Below, piece after piece: positions 9,620 through 18,662 of a stretch of 64,000 nt of DNA; the stretch's first letter is position 1; each line of letters opens with the position of its first letter. The position numbers were made by a program, and so were the translations under genes. The notes beneath the pieces are model-generated. The model did no database searches and had not been told where the DNA came from. It saw only the letters and a list, made by a program, of their open reading frames with translations. The stretch is from an uncultured Prevotella sp. (GTDB lineage Bacteria; Bacteroidota; Bacteroidia; Bacteroidales; Bacteroidaceae): assembly GCA_944319815.1 (NCBI GenBank), contig CALUEX010000052.1, positions 21,500-85,499 of the forward strand, given 5' to 3'.

Positions 9620-10258
9620 ATGCTTGACAACAATGTCAATTTAGACTTGATGACGTTCATCGAGACAGAGATACTGCCACGTTATTCAAATTTTGACAAG
9701 GCCCATGGTATGCCGCACGTTACAAGCGTAATCAGGCGTTCAATAAAACTTGCAAAAACGATAGGGGCAGACATTAATATGGCATATACGATAGCGGCTT
9801 ACCACGACTTGGGACTTGAAGGGCCACGGGCTATTCACCATGTAACCAGCGGAAAGATACTGGCTGCCGATTCGCGCCTGAACAAATGGTTCTCCCGTGA
9901 ACAAATAAAAATCATGAAAGAAGCCGTAGAGGACCATAGGGCATCGGCATCCCATACGCCGCGTAGTGTTTATGGCAAAATTGTTGCCGAAGCAGACAGG
10001 GAACTTGAGCCCATGACAGTTTTTCGCCGGACAATACAATTCGGATTAGACCATTATCCGGAAAAGAACAAGGAAGAACATTGGACAAGGTTCATCAGCC
10101 ATCTTGACAATAAATATTCACAGCATGGATATATACATTTATGGATTCCTGGTTCGGAAAACGAGGCGAACCTGAAGAAAATCCGTGAATTTCTGGTTGA
10201 CAAAAAAACTTTAAGAACGATATTTGACAAAATCTATGATGAAGAAAAAATGTCGTAA
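9620..10258 (+). CDS. HD-domain metal-dependent phosphohydrolase
   Basis: Predicted cytosolic HD-superfamily hydrolase of 212 residues. The metal-binding histidines/aspartates are visible as KAHGMPHV (about residue 28), the HD pair in AAYHDLG (about 62), and a later HH plus the EDHR segment; another D occurs in VAEADRELEP. The ATG at 9620 is preferred to the TTG at 9611. Its last codons overlap the start of the cyclophilin gene, so the two are probably co-translated. Substrate not determinable; relatives act on nucleotides or phosphate esters. Confidence 0.82.
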   Translation: MLDNNVNLDLMTFIETEILPRYSNFDKAHGMPHVTSVIRRSIKLAKTIGADINMAYTIAAYHDLGLEGPRAIHHVTSGKILAADSRLNKWFSREQIKIMKEAVEDHRASASHTPRSVYGKIVAEADRELEPMTVFRRTIQFGLDHYPEKNKEEHWTRFISHLDNKYSQHGYIHLWIPGSENEANLKKIREFLVDKKTLRTIFDKIYDEEKMS

Positions 10259-10973
10259 AAGAGCATATCCTTTATTAAAGGCTCTTTCGGGAGCATTACT
10301 TCCCATCGTGTTGTTCATGTTCCCATTATCTTATGCTTGTTCGCAAACACAAGACAGCACGAGGCACGAAGTCTTGCTTGAAACGACTAAAGGCAATATA
10401 CGTATTGCCCTTTACAATGAAACCCCGCTGCATCGTGACAATTTCATAAGGCTTGTCAAGATTGGTTTTTATGATGGCCTATTGTTCCATCGTGTCATAA
10501 TGAGTTTCATGGTACAAACCGGCGACAGCGCAAGTCGCCATGCAAAGCCTGGACAGCTTTTGGGAGACACACCTGAAAGCTACAAGATACCCGCGGAAAT
10601 AAAATATCCGTCACTGTTCCACAAACGTGGTGCAGTGGCTGCTGCCCGTGAAAGCGACAAGGTAAATCCTGAAAAAGCATCTTCGGCATCACAGTTTTAC
10701 ATCGTGTACGGACGGCGTTTCAACGACCAGATGTTGGATGACGCCCAAAAACAACTCGACAGACAGACTGGTGGAACGGTTAAACTGACACAAGGGATAA
10801 GGGAAGTCTATAAAAAGCAAGGAGGCACGCCCCATCTTGACGGGCAATATACGGTTTTCGGGGAAGTAGTTGAAGGACTGGATGTCGTAAATAGCATACA
10901 ATGGGTTGATACTGACGAGAACGGACGGCCCAAAGATGATATAAAGATTATACGTGCCACTGTGGTAAAATGA
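10239..10973 (+). CDS. Peptidyl-prolyl cis-trans isomerase, cyclophilin type, lipoprotein
   Basis: Cyclophilin-fold isomerase (about 244 residues) likely anchored in the cell envelope. The N-terminus is basic then hydrophobic and ends in a lipobox-like LSYAC, so the mature protein would start at that Cys. The core shows LETTKGNIRIALYNETPLHRDNF, FYDGLLFHRVI with the catalytic Arg, and ASSASQFYIVYG. An insertion around residues 165-205 is rich in Lys/Gln. The start is ATG 10239 (or 10236), overlapping the HD hydrolase stop by about 20 bases. Assists periplasmic or outer-membrane protein folding. Confidence 0.92.
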   Translation: MKKKCRKRAYPLLKALSGALLPIVLFMFPLSYACSQTQDSTRHEVLLETTKGNIRIALYNETPLHRDNFIRLVKIGFYDGLLFHRVIMSFMVQTGDSASRHAKPGQLLGDTPESYKIPAEIKYPSLFHKRGAVAAARESDKVNPEKASSASQFYIVYGRRFNDQMLDDAQKQLDRQTGGTVKLTQGIREVYKKQGGTPHLDGQYTVFGEVVEGLDVVNSIQWVDTDENGRPKDDIKIIRATVVK

Positions 10974-11089
10974 GCGTAAACATACCGTGTCGCGATGATG
11001 TACGAAGCTGACGAATGAAGTGACATTTGGGTGCAGTGTCCAATATTACAAGTTATATAAAATCCTGCAAAAATCAAAAGGGGATTAAT

Positions 11090-11164
11090 TGAAATATAAA
11101 AGGCCATATTTTAAGCGACAGGAAGATGCTTCCAATCCCGTAAAATATGGTCTTTTATATTTCA
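11090..11164. terminator. Bidirectional hairpin between convergent genes (repeat family, copy b)
   Basis: Arms of 24 bases (11090-11113 and 11141-11164) match with one mismatch around a 27-base loop. The right arm contains ATATGGTCTTTTATAT, the same core as the hairpin at 2410-2450. It lies between the convergent cyclophilin and dipeptidase genes and carries A/T runs on both sides, so it suits termination in both directions. Confidence 0.75.
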
Positions 11165-11198
11165 GCTGAAAATCTGGTAAGTTGCCGTGTTGCTTTGT

Positions 11199-12848
11199 CT
11201 ATTCCGTGGGTACGGCATATTTGTCTCCTGTGGAATGTACTATTTCACGCGCAACTTTCCCTGGAAAGCCAGGACGTTCTACTGTAGCGCCTAATCCGGT
11301 TTCAGTACGCTTGAACGTGCCGTTTTCTTCTGGCTTCACGGTCATGTCGTTATATTTGACAATCATGTAAATAGCCATTTGTTTCCATCGGTCAAGCATT
11401 TGTTCAGCCTTTAAGTTGCTGTATTCATTAAGATACTTTATTGCCTGTAAACTGTTTTCTGCGTAAAGGCGCGTTGCCGTAGCTTCTACTTCGGCTTGCC
11501 CTGCGTCATAACTTCTTTCAAGAGAGTCTCTTACAGCCTTGAGCGCCCCAAACATCAATGAATATCGCGGATAAACCATGTTGCTGACCCAGTTGCAAAT
11601 CCAGTAAGCATTATTCTCGTTAAACGTTACGGCATCGGCTCCCGGCGTATTATAACATTCAGGCTGCTCCGTGTTGCCGCAATATATCGGTGTGTAGGCA
11701 ACCATATTTCCGTCATCATTACCAAACCAGAGTATTCCCCCTATCTGCCTTGGCAACCACGAGCGTAGTTGGGCTATGTAGGAAAAACCAGACTGCTGTG
11801 TGGATGTAGGCCTCTCGTTGAAATATTCCTTGCCGTCAACTTTGTAAGTAAGCGGCGTCGGCCGATATGGCATCCCCCATATTCCCTGGCCGGGGTCATT
11901 GTCAAGGGCAAAAGGCGTTCCCTCATAATGGTCGCGCATACAATCGCGCACATCCTGTAACGTGACTTTCTTATTGGGGATAATCCACAGTGGCATAGGT
12001 TCGGCATCCTTCACTTTACCCTCCGCATACGGCAAATATTTATCCATGTCGTCTGAAAAATGGTTGAAGAAGCTCCATACCCTTGCTTCACAGAAGCGTC
12101 GCCCGGAAAAATCGGGATAGGCATACGTCTCACAAAAACTGAAATCCTCGTCTTTGCCTGTGAACCAACCTTTCTCCCTTGCAAATGATATACAGTCTTT
12201 TGAATACATCACGTTTTTTTTGTCCTTTTGGTCAAACTTCCGTATGCGGCTTTGGTTGGCATGGGCGCAGATAGCGTTGTCAGGTATCCTCAGTGCAACC
12301 CAAACAACACCCTTGCTTCCAGGCCCCTTACCCATCATCTCCATTATCCACGCTTCTTCCGGGTCACAAATAGAAAAAGTCTCGCCTTCTGAACAATATC
12401 CATATTTTTCTGCAAGAGTTGTCATTACTTTTATTGCTTCTCGTGCAGTCTTAGAACGTTGTAAGGCTATATATATCAATGAGCCATAATCAAGAATGCC
12501 TGTTGTATCGACCATTTCGTGACGACCGCCGAATGTGGTCTCCCCGATTGAAACTTGGAATTCATTTATATTGCCTATTACGTTGTATGTTTCTTCCGCC
12601 TCCGGTATCTGCCCATGATATTCCTTTGTGTCCCAGTCGTAAATCTGCCTCATCGTCCCTTTGTCATGCTTTCCGGCCGGATAATGGCAGAGACCGATAA
12701 ACATTCCATAATCGTCAGCATTATACGTACAAAATACTGAACCATCGGCACTTGCAGCTTTGCCGACAATGAAATTCGTACACGCAAAAGCATTGGTATA
12801 TGCTGCTAAAATAATAGCGACCAACAATATTTTCTTCATAATCTTCAT
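11199..12848 (-). CDS. Secreted C69-family dipeptidase
   Basis: N-terminal-nucleophile hydrolase of the peptidase C69/PepD type, 549 residues. A signal peptide (MKIMKKILLVAIILAAYTNAFA) ends directly before Cys23 in ACTNFIVGKAASADGS, the residue expected to become the catalytic nucleophile after processing. Other family stretches are GEGxTF-like YCSEGETFSICDPEEAWIMEM and HANQSRIR. Predicted periplasmic, releasing dipeptides for uptake. A leftward M23 peptidase gene ends 11 bases upstream of it, so the two envelope peptidases are probably one transcript. An ATG at 12839 is an alternative start. Confidence 0.93.
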   Translation of the reverse strand: MKIMKKILLVAIILAAYTNAFACTNFIVGKAASADGSVFCTYNADDYGMFIGLCHYPAGKHDKGTMRQIYDWDTKEYHGQIPEAEETYNVIGNINEFQVSIGETTFGGRHEMVDTTGILDYGSLIYIALQRSKTAREAIKVMTTLAEKYGYCSEGETFSICDPEEAWIMEMMGKGPGSKGVVWVALRIPDNAICAHANQSRIRKFDQKDKKNVMYSKDCISFAREKGWFTGKDEDFSFCETYAYPDFSGRRFCEARVWSFFNHFSDDMDKYLPYAEGKVKDAEPMPLWIIPNKKVTLQDVRDCMRDHYEGTPFALDNDPGQGIWGMPYRPTPLTYKVDGKEYFNERPTSTQQSGFSYIAQLRSWLPRQIGGILWFGNDDGNMVAYTPIYCGNTEQPECYNTPGADAVTFNENNAYWICNWVSNMVYPRYSLMFGALKAVRDSLERSYDAGQAEVEATATRLYAENSLQAIKYLNEYSNLKAEQMLDRWKQMAIYMIVKYNDMTVKPEENGTFKRTETGLGATVERPGFPGKVAREIVHSTGDKYAVPTE

Positions 12849-12859
12849 ATTTTATTATG

Positions 12860-14506
12860 TCAATATTTAAATTGCGACGTAAATACAGCCTCGTTGTTGC
12901 ATCTGTCCACGGCAACAATCTTCAAATTGTGCAAACTTGATGTTTTTCGAATTGGAGAACCATGCAAGTTGCATGAATATATATTTGCTTTTTCATCATA
13001 TTCAAAAAGGACAAAACTTCCATTTACATATCCTTTCAATGACTTCAAGCCGCTTTTCTTGTCATAAGCGTAAATTTTCAATCTGCCGTTAGATGCATTG
13101 AATGCTGTCAATACCGGCGCATCGGCATCGTATGCTATTTCATACCGTGCCCCTAATTCCCTTATGCGCCCCGTAACCCAGCCATCTTTATAAAAGCCAC
13201 CCATATACCTGTCTGCTCCATAATGGCTTACAATATATAATTTATTTGGGTCTTTTACAGGCTTGTTTAGTTTCAAACTTATTTGCGCCCATCCAAAAAG
13301 CGGATAAGACTGCCTATAAAAGCTCCATTCATTGGATAAAGAATTGGCATCGCCGACTTTCACCGTCGGTGACAACTCTACATCGTCAGGCAATAATCCC
13401 TGGGCGATTTTAAGCGACACTCCAGGCCTTTGGAATACATTGAACCTGTCGAAATGCAAGATGTTCATAAGTTTTTGCCTTGGCCCCATCGGTATTTTTT
13501 GGCGCTCACCACGCACGACAAATGAATATTCCCGTGAATTTCCATATATGTCGGTAATTTTATAAACCAAATGGTAGTCACGTTCTTCATTGAAATCAAC
13601 CATGCCTTGATTCATCTGCGGGGCAGAAAGAATAGGCAGCGTGTTACCCGGTTCGATAAAAGATTTCATATACCAGACACGTGTTCTACAATAATGCTCA
13701 TAATCGCCCCATGAATTTACCATTCGATTGCACTTCTCCGGGATATTGTCTACATCGCTTTCAAAGACAACTTTTCCGTCAACCGACAATGAGGTGCGGC
13801 GTACCCCGAGAATACCAAAACTTCCTTCCATATAATCGTTGGCCCAAATACCAAAGCCTACTCTACCCCACGCAGTAAATTTCCGCGTTAATGTCGGTGA
13901 AGAAAAGCCGTAAGACTGTTTCCTGCCTGACCCACAAAACACGCCTTTGCCAGCCTGCGGGTATGCCATGAATGAATGTGCTATAGGCTTTGTTGTGTCA
14001 GTAACAAAGTCTTTCAAATAGTCAAGTGGGTCAAGCAGGTTCCATGTCCTTGTCTCATGGAACTCTAAATGCAGGTGTGGGGCTTTGCTGGCCCCCGTAT
14101 TTCCGCTTATAGCTATTAATTGCCCCTGAGCTACAGGATAATCTGTAGGCTTCAGGTCAACGTCTGCAAAATAAGTCTGGTGTTGATATTGCCACTTGCG
14201 CACGATGGCAGCAAGTTGTGGGGTGAATTTCTTTAAGTGGCAATAAACTGTAGTGATGCCACCCGGATGGCGCACATAGACAGCATTCCCAAATCCGTTC
14301 AACCCAACCGTTATCCTGGAAACATAACCATTGGCAACGGAAAAGATAGGCTTACCTTCTGTCATGCCCGTCCTTACATCTATACCACCATGAAAATGGT
14401 TCGGCCGCGGTTCTCCAAAATTGCCGGCTAACGATACAGGATAATTGACTGGAGAACCAAAAGCCATGACTGACGACAAAAGCAATGCTGATAATGTATT
14501 GAACAC
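12860..14506 (-). CDS. M23-family metallopeptidase (peptidoglycan DD-endopeptidase type)
   Basis: Secreted 548-residue protein. The M23/LytM zinc domain occupies roughly residues 20-165, with HFHGGIDVRTG (His and Asp ligands) and the C-terminal HLHLEFHE motif. The rest (about 170-548) is a beta-rich region without recognised motifs. The frame starts with GTG at 14506; no ATG precedes the hydrophobic segment NTLSALLLSSVMAFG, and an in-frame stop lies six codons upstream, so GTG is the best available start. Predicted to cut cross-bridges in peptidoglycan. It precedes the C69 dipeptidase gene closely. Confidence 0.9.
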   Translation of the reverse strand: MFNTLSALLLSSVMAFGSPVNYPVSLAGNFGEPRPNHFHGGIDVRTGMTEGKPIFSVANGYVSRITVGLNGFGNAVYVRHPGGITTVYCHLKKFTPQLAAIVRKWQYQHQTYFADVDLKPTDYPVAQGQLIAISGNTGASKAPHLHLEFHETRTWNLLDPLDYLKDFVTDTTKPIAHSFMAYPQAGKGVFCGSGRKQSYGFSSPTLTRKFTAWGRVGFGIWANDYMEGSFGILGVRRTSLSVDGKVVFESDVDNIPEKCNRMVNSWGDYEHYCRTRVWYMKSFIEPGNTLPILSAPQMNQGMVDFNEERDYHLVYKITDIYGNSREYSFVVRGERQKIPMGPRQKLMNILHFDRFNVFQRPGVSLKIAQGLLPDDVELSPTVKVGDANSLSNEWSFYRQSYPLFGWAQISLKLNKPVKDPNKLYIVSHYGADRYMGGFYKDGWVTGRIRELGARYEIAYDADAPVLTAFNASNGRLKIYAYDKKSGLKSLKGYVNGSFVLFEYDEKANIYSCNLHGSPIRKTSSLHNLKIVAVDRCNNEAVFTSQFKY

Positions 14507-14560
14507 GAGACGATTTTTATATTATGGTTGATGTATTTATCCAAGCACTACTAAAGAATA

Positions 14561-14614
14561 ATGACGGGGAACGATTAGCCTTGTAATGCTTATGGCCACA
14601 CGTTCGCCCGTCAT
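14561..14614 (-). terminator. Possible terminator after nadC
   Basis: Imperfect stem: ATGACGGG pairs with CCCGTCAT, continued by GAACG/CGTTC after a mismatch, loop about 27 bases, in the 124-base gap between nadC and the M23 gene. The T run is weak, so termination may be partial. Confidence 0.4.
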
Positions 14615-14630
14615 GATAATGTTACAATAT

Positions 14631-15479
14631 TCAGCAAGCCTTGAAACTCATGTCAAGACCCTTCACTGAATGGGTCAAAGCACCGACAGAGATGAAGTCA
14701 ACGCCGCATTCGGCATAACTGCGTATAGTGTCGAACGTTATTCCGCCGCTTGATTCCACTTCATATTTGCCTGCAATCATTTCAACGGCCTTCTTTGTAT
14801 CTTCTACCGAGAAGTTGTCCAACATTATCCTATCAACTCCGCCACAATCCATGACTTGCTTAATCTCGTCGAAGTTGCGCACTTCAATCTCTATTTTAAG
14901 GTCAAAAGATTTCTCCTTCAAGTATTCATGACACCGATTTATCGCATTGCTTATGCCACCGGCAAAATCGACATGATTGTCTTTCAATAAAATCATGTCA
15001 AATAGGCCTATCCTATGATTTACTCCACCACCGATTTTTACTGCCTGTTTTTCAAGCATACGCATACCTGGAGTTGTCTTCCTTGTATCGAGTACGTGTG
15101 CTTTCGTTCCCTCGATGAGCTTGACATATTTATTTGTCATGGTAGCGATACCGCTCATTCGTTGCATTATATTGAGCATGAGTCGTTCCGTTTGCAATAA
15201 AGAACGTATTTTACCGCTTACAACCATCGCTATGTCGCCTTTCTTGACCTTTGAACCGTCACACATAAGCACTTCTACTTTCAGCGTCGAATCAAAGCGT
15301 GCAAACACTCTTTTGGCGACTTCCACTCCTGCCAAAATACCGTCTTCCTTTATTAACAGGTGTGATTTTCCCATAGCGTCTTCAGGAATGCAGCATAATG
15401 TCGTATGGTCACCGTCACCTATGTCTTCTGCAAACGCCAAATCAATGAGGCGGTCTTCTAGTTCATCTACTGTGTACAT
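14631..15479 (-). CDS. nadC: Quinolinate phosphoribosyltransferase (nicotinate-nucleotide pyrophosphorylase)
   Basis: Cytosolic enzyme converting quinolinate and PRPP to nicotinate mononucleotide in NAD synthesis; 282 residues, normal length. Recognisable segments are EDIGDGDHTT at the N-terminus, LLQTERLMLNIMQRMSGIAT, the phosphoribosyl-binding DTRKTTPGMRMLEKQAV, and GGGVNHRIGLFDMILLKDNH with catalytic basic residues. The C-terminal barrel strands end with ESSGGI and ISVGALTHS. No nadA or nadB gene is next to it in this window. Confidence 0.96.
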   Translation of the reverse strand: MYTVDELEDRLIDLAFAEDIGDGDHTTLCCIPEDAMGKSHLLIKEDGILAGVEVAKRVFARFDSTLKVEVLMCDGSKVKKGDIAMVVSGKIRSLLQTERLMLNIMQRMSGIATMTNKYVKLIEGTKAHVLDTRKTTPGMRMLEKQAVKIGGGVNHRIGLFDMILLKDNHVDFAGGISNAINRCHEYLKEKSFDLKIEIEVRNFDEIKQVMDCGGVDRIMLDNFSVEDTKKAVEMIAGKYEVESSGGITFDTIRSYAECGVDFISVGALTHSVKGLDMSFKAC

Positions 15480-15506
15480 TTGTTTCAGAATAATCTTAAT
15501 TGATAT

Positions 15507-15992
15507 TTACAAGTAAACACCCAATCCTAACTTAAAGCCTATTTTCGAATAATCAGAATGGTTCTTGAACGATTGGTCATAATAAATGGCCGGTTCTATA
15601 GTTACATTTTTGTTCAGGAAAAATGCATATCCGACTTCAATGCCAGGCATTAAATCGTTATAATTATGGTTAGCATGTATGAGTTTTGCATTAACTCCAA
15701 GATAAAGCCCGTTTTGTATAATATAATATCGTCCACCTATACCAAGGCTTATCATATCAGAGGCTCCGTCGCGTCCACTGTGCTGCCATCCGAACTGTCC
15801 AAGCAACATCCAGTCGTCAGCCAAGAGATAACCACCTTTGGCATCAAGACCGATATTGAATTCTTCAGTACCGCTATAACTTATATCAAGACCTGACACT
15901 GCGGCACCGACATACCATTTACCCTGCTCAAACTGGGCGTGGCTCGCTACTGCAACGAGCAGCGCAACGATTAACATTGAAATTTTCTTCAT
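15507..15992 (-). CDS. Small outer-membrane beta-barrel protein
   Basis: Protein of 161 residues with signal peptide MKKISMLIVALLVAVASHAQ. The mature part alternates hydrophobic and polar residues with regular aromatics (GKWYVGAAVSG, WMLLGQFGWQHSG, YYIIQNGLYLGVNAKL, GFKLGLGVYL), and the last residues form an aromatic/hydrophobic strand, as in OmpW/OprF-like eight-strand barrels. Function beyond that unknown. The divergent promoter region at 16047-16096 probably drives it. The gap to nadC is only about 27 bases, so nadC may be read from the same transcript. Confidence 0.82.
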   Translation of the reverse strand: MKKISMLIVALLVAVASHAQFEQGKWYVGAAVSGLDISYSGTEEFNIGLDAKGGYLLADDWMLLGQFGWQHSGRDGASDMISLGIGGRYYIIQNGLYLGVNAKLIHANHNYNDLMPGIEVGYAFFLNKNVTIEPAIYYDQSFKNHSDYSKIGFKLGLGVYL

Positions 15993-16046
15993 ATTGTTTT
16001 ATTTTGATTTTACGACATATCGGCAAACCTGTCTTTTTGCCTTGCT

Positions 16047-16077
16047 GCAAAAGTACACATTTAATTTGAAAAACAAA
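16047..16077 (-). promoter_or_regulatory. Leftward promoter for the beta-barrel gene
   Basis: On the minus strand TTTG (16077-16074) and TACTTTTGC (16055-16047) with an 18-base spacer. Its -33 region overlaps the rightward promoter of the glycosidase gene. Confidence 0.65.
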
Positions 16078-16096
16078 AAAAATAGTATAACTTTGC
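16065..16096 (+). promoter_or_regulatory. Rightward promoter for the GHL10-type glycosidase
   Basis: TTTG at 16065-16068, exactly 19 bases, TAACTTTGC at 16088-16096: full consensus. Start of transcription about 16103, ATG at 16124. Confidence 0.8.
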
Positions 16097-16123
16097 ACGA
16101 AACTGGAAATAACCGATAGCAAA

Positions 16124-17845
16124 ATGAATACGTCAAACTACCCTAAATATTATAATTGCCTGTTAATTCTCTGCTTACTTTTCACATTCCCACTATATAG
16201 CCACCCACAAGATTTCTTGGCACGCAAAATCCCTAAGCGTGAAACTCGTGCTGTATGGCTTACAACGCTCGACGGTCTTGATTGGCCAGGCTGTAAGGCA
16301 TTATCCGTTTCTGGCATTGAAAAACAAAAACACGAACTAACGGCCATCCTTGACAGTTTACAGCGTGTAAACATAAATACTGTGCTTTTCCAGGCGCGGA
16401 TAAGAGGCACGGTTGTTTATCCATCATCCATTGAGCCGTGGGACGCTTGTTTGACAGGCGTTCCTGGACGCAATCCAGGATATGACCCACTTGCTTTTGC
16501 CATTAAAGAATGCCACCGAAGGGGTATGGAAATACAAGCATGGGTAGTTGCCATACCTTTAGGAGGATGGAACTCGCCAGGATGCAAGTCCCTGCGTAAT
16601 AAGCATACAGGCATAGTTATACGCCATCGTGGCCAAGGCTACATCGACCCGTCACGTCCGGCTTCGGCACAATACATTGCAGGTTTATGCTCTGAAATAG
16701 CGTCACGCTATGACATAGACGGCATCCATCTTGATTATATACGTTATCCAGAGACAATGCGTGGGGTAAACCATGCAACTGCAAGGCAAAACATAACCCG
16801 GATAGTGGAAGTTGTACGCGACAGAGTAAAAGCGATAAAACCATGGTTAAAACTTAGCTGTGCAGTAATAGGCAAACGGGATGACTTAGCAAGAACGCAT
16901 AGTTACGGCTGGAACGCATTTGACGCTGGCCGTCAAGACGTCGAAACGTGGATGCGTCGTGGTTTGGTGGACCAATTATATCCCATGATGTATTTCCGTG
17001 GAGACCAGTTTTATCCATTCTTGCTTGACTGGAAAGAAAACGACTACAACTGTGAAATCATACCAGGACTTGGCATTTATATGTTGTCACCCCATGAAGG
17101 ACATTGGCCAACCGAGGAAATCGAACGGCAAATGCTTGTATCGCGTTCACTCGGTATGGGGTTCGCCTTATTCAGGGAAAAATTCCTGCGCAATTACGCA
17201 AAACCTATTTACTCTTTCATGAAAGAGTTTTCCCCCTACCCCTCATTTGTGCCACCTTCACATAAAGATAGCACAGCTATCGCAGCCCCAGCGACAATAA
17301 ATGTTGAACGTACAGGGAATTACGCTGTAGTAACATGGAAAGACTGTACCCTGTCCGGGCTACGCCATAATGTTTATGTGTCAAACACTTATCCTGTAGA
17401 CACAGACAATGCGCAAAATCTATTGGTCATGAAGGTGGAAGGCAACCGCATTGCTGCTAAAGTCCAGGACGATATGTATTTTGCAGTTACCGCAATCGAC
17501 CGCTTTGGGCGTGAAAGCGAAGCAACACAACAAGACATACTGGCATACACACATACAAATGAAAAACCCGGCATACCGTTGATTGATGTTGTGGCCGGCG
17601 AGAATGTAATGATGCCAGAACCGTTCAATAGGCAGTCAACCGATGCGGTCATCATCAAGAATATTGTCGGCACGGATGTCGGTGTACGTCCATGCATTGG
17701 AGGCTTATTTGCAACGAAAGGGCTACCTTATGGTTTTTACGCCGTATATTCACTCAATCAAAAGGGGATAATGCACCGTATGTTTTTCTTAAAGATAATC
17801 CCTAAAAAAACAAGTGAAAATGTTTTAACGCCATGCACGGCGTAA
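16124..17845 (+). CDS. Glycoside-hydrolase-like GHL10 (DUF187-type) family protein
   Basis: Secreted 573-residue protein. A signal segment (NCLLILCLLFTFPLYS) precedes a TIM-barrel domain of the GHL10 family (about residues 38-370): ETRAVWLTTLDGLDWP, VLFQARIRG, IQAWVV, the DGIHLDYIRYP strand with probable acidic catalytic residues, and QLYPMMYFRGDQ. The C-terminal 170 residues look like a fibronectin-type/beta-sandwich region (VERTGNYAVVTWKDCTLSG). Family members are linked to cell-wall or surface glycan cleavage; the substrate here is not known. The stop codon lies inside the terminator hairpin. Confidence 0.88.
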   Translation: MNTSNYPKYYNCLLILCLLFTFPLYSHPQDFLARKIPKRETRAVWLTTLDGLDWPGCKALSVSGIEKQKHELTAILDSLQRVNINTVLFQARIRGTVVYPSSIEPWDACLTGVPGRNPGYDPLAFAIKECHRRGMEIQAWVVAIPLGGWNSPGCKSLRNKHTGIVIRHRGQGYIDPSRPASAQYIAGLCSEIASRYDIDGIHLDYIRYPETMRGVNHATARQNITRIVEVVRDRVKAIKPWLKLSCAVIGKRDDLARTHSYGWNAFDAGRQDVETWMRRGLVDQLYPMMYFRGDQFYPFLLDWKENDYNCEIIPGLGIYMLSPHEGHWPTEEIERQMLVSRSLGMGFALFREKFLRNYAKPIYSFMKEFSPYPSFVPPSHKDSTAIAAPATINVERTGNYAVVTWKDCTLSGLRHNVYVSNTYPVDTDNAQNLLVMKVEGNRIAAKVQDDMYFAVTAIDRFGRESEATQQDILAYTHTNEKPGIPLIDVVAGENVMMPEPFNRQSTDAVIIKNIVGTDVGVRPCIGGLFATKGLPYGFYAVYSLNQKGIMHRMFFLKIIPKKTSENVLTPCTA

Positions 17846-17860
17846 AAACATTTTCACTTG
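17811..17860. terminator. Bidirectional terminator overlapping a stop codon
   Basis: 22-base arms (17811-17832 and 17839-17860) pair with one mismatch around a 6-base loop. The glycosidase stop (17843-17845) is inside the right arm; yebC converges from the other side. Confidence 0.85.
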
Positions 17861-17888
17861 TCGCTATAAGTAACTGTCAGATGTTTTT

Positions 17889-18614
17889 TTATTCTGGCTT
17901 CATGTTTGTGTAAACATTCTGCACGTCATCATCATCTTCAAGCAATTCAACCATTTTATCGATTGTTTCGCGCTCTTCGGGTGAGACATCCTTCAAGTCG
18001 TTCGGAATTCTTGTAAACTCGGCACCTGTGATTTCGAAACCATTTTCTTCCAAGTGCTTCTGTATCTCGCCAAAGCTCTTCGGGTCTCCGTAAATGGTGA
18101 TTTCGCCGCTTTCCTCGTCCGTGTCATACTCATCCTCAACGCCATAATCGATAAGGTCGAGTATCATTTCATCCATGTCAAGACCGTCTTTCTTCTTGAA
18201 AGTGAACACACACTTATGGTCAAACAAGAACGACAAGCTGCCCATGGTCCCTAAGTTACCATTGAACTTGTTAAAGATTGCGCGAACGTTGCCCACGGTA
18301 CGGGTCGTGTTGTCTGTTGCAGCATCAACGAAGATTGCTATTCCGTGAGGCCCATATCCTTCGTATGTCACCTCCTTATATTCGCTCTGGTCCTTACCCA
18401 TTGCGTTCTTGATAGCTCGCTTTACGTTCTCAAGCGGCATATTCTCACGCTTTGCATTGAGAATTATTGAACGCAGATGCGGATTATTGTCCGGGTCTGG
18501 GCCTCCGGCCTTTACGGCTATTGCAATTTGTTTCCCAATCTTGGTAAACGTCCTGGCCATATGGCCCCATCTCTTAAGTTTTGTAGCTTTACGGTATTCA
18601 AATGCTCTTCCCAT
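17889..18614 (-). CDS. yebC: YebC/TACO1-family protein
   Basis: Cytosolic YebC-family protein of 241 residues. Members have been described as DNA-binding regulators and, more recently, as ribosome-associated factors that help translation of difficult motifs; which applies here cannot be read from sequence. Diagnostic segments are GHMARTFTKIGKQIAIAVK, GGPDPDNNPHLRSIILNAKRENMP, and YEGYGPHGIAIFVDAATDNTTRTVGNVRAIF. The C-terminal part is very acidic (LLEDDDDVQNVYTNM). The gene starts 48 bases after the pheT stop, so the two are probably co-transcribed. Confidence 0.94.
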   Translation of the reverse strand: MGRAFEYRKATKLKRWGHMARTFTKIGKQIAIAVKAGGPDPDNNPHLRSIILNAKRENMPLENVKRAIKNAMGKDQSEYKEVTYEGYGPHGIAIFVDAATDNTTRTVGNVRAIFNKFNGNLGTMGSLSFLFDHKCVFTFKKKDGLDMDEMILDLIDYGVEDEYDTDEESGEITIYGDPKSFGEIQKHLEENGFEITGAEFTRIPNDLKDVSPEERETIDKMVELLEDDDDVQNVYTNMKPE

Positions 18615-18662
18615 ATCTTATGTATTAACTTTTATTCTTGACTTTTTCTATGCAAACAGGCT

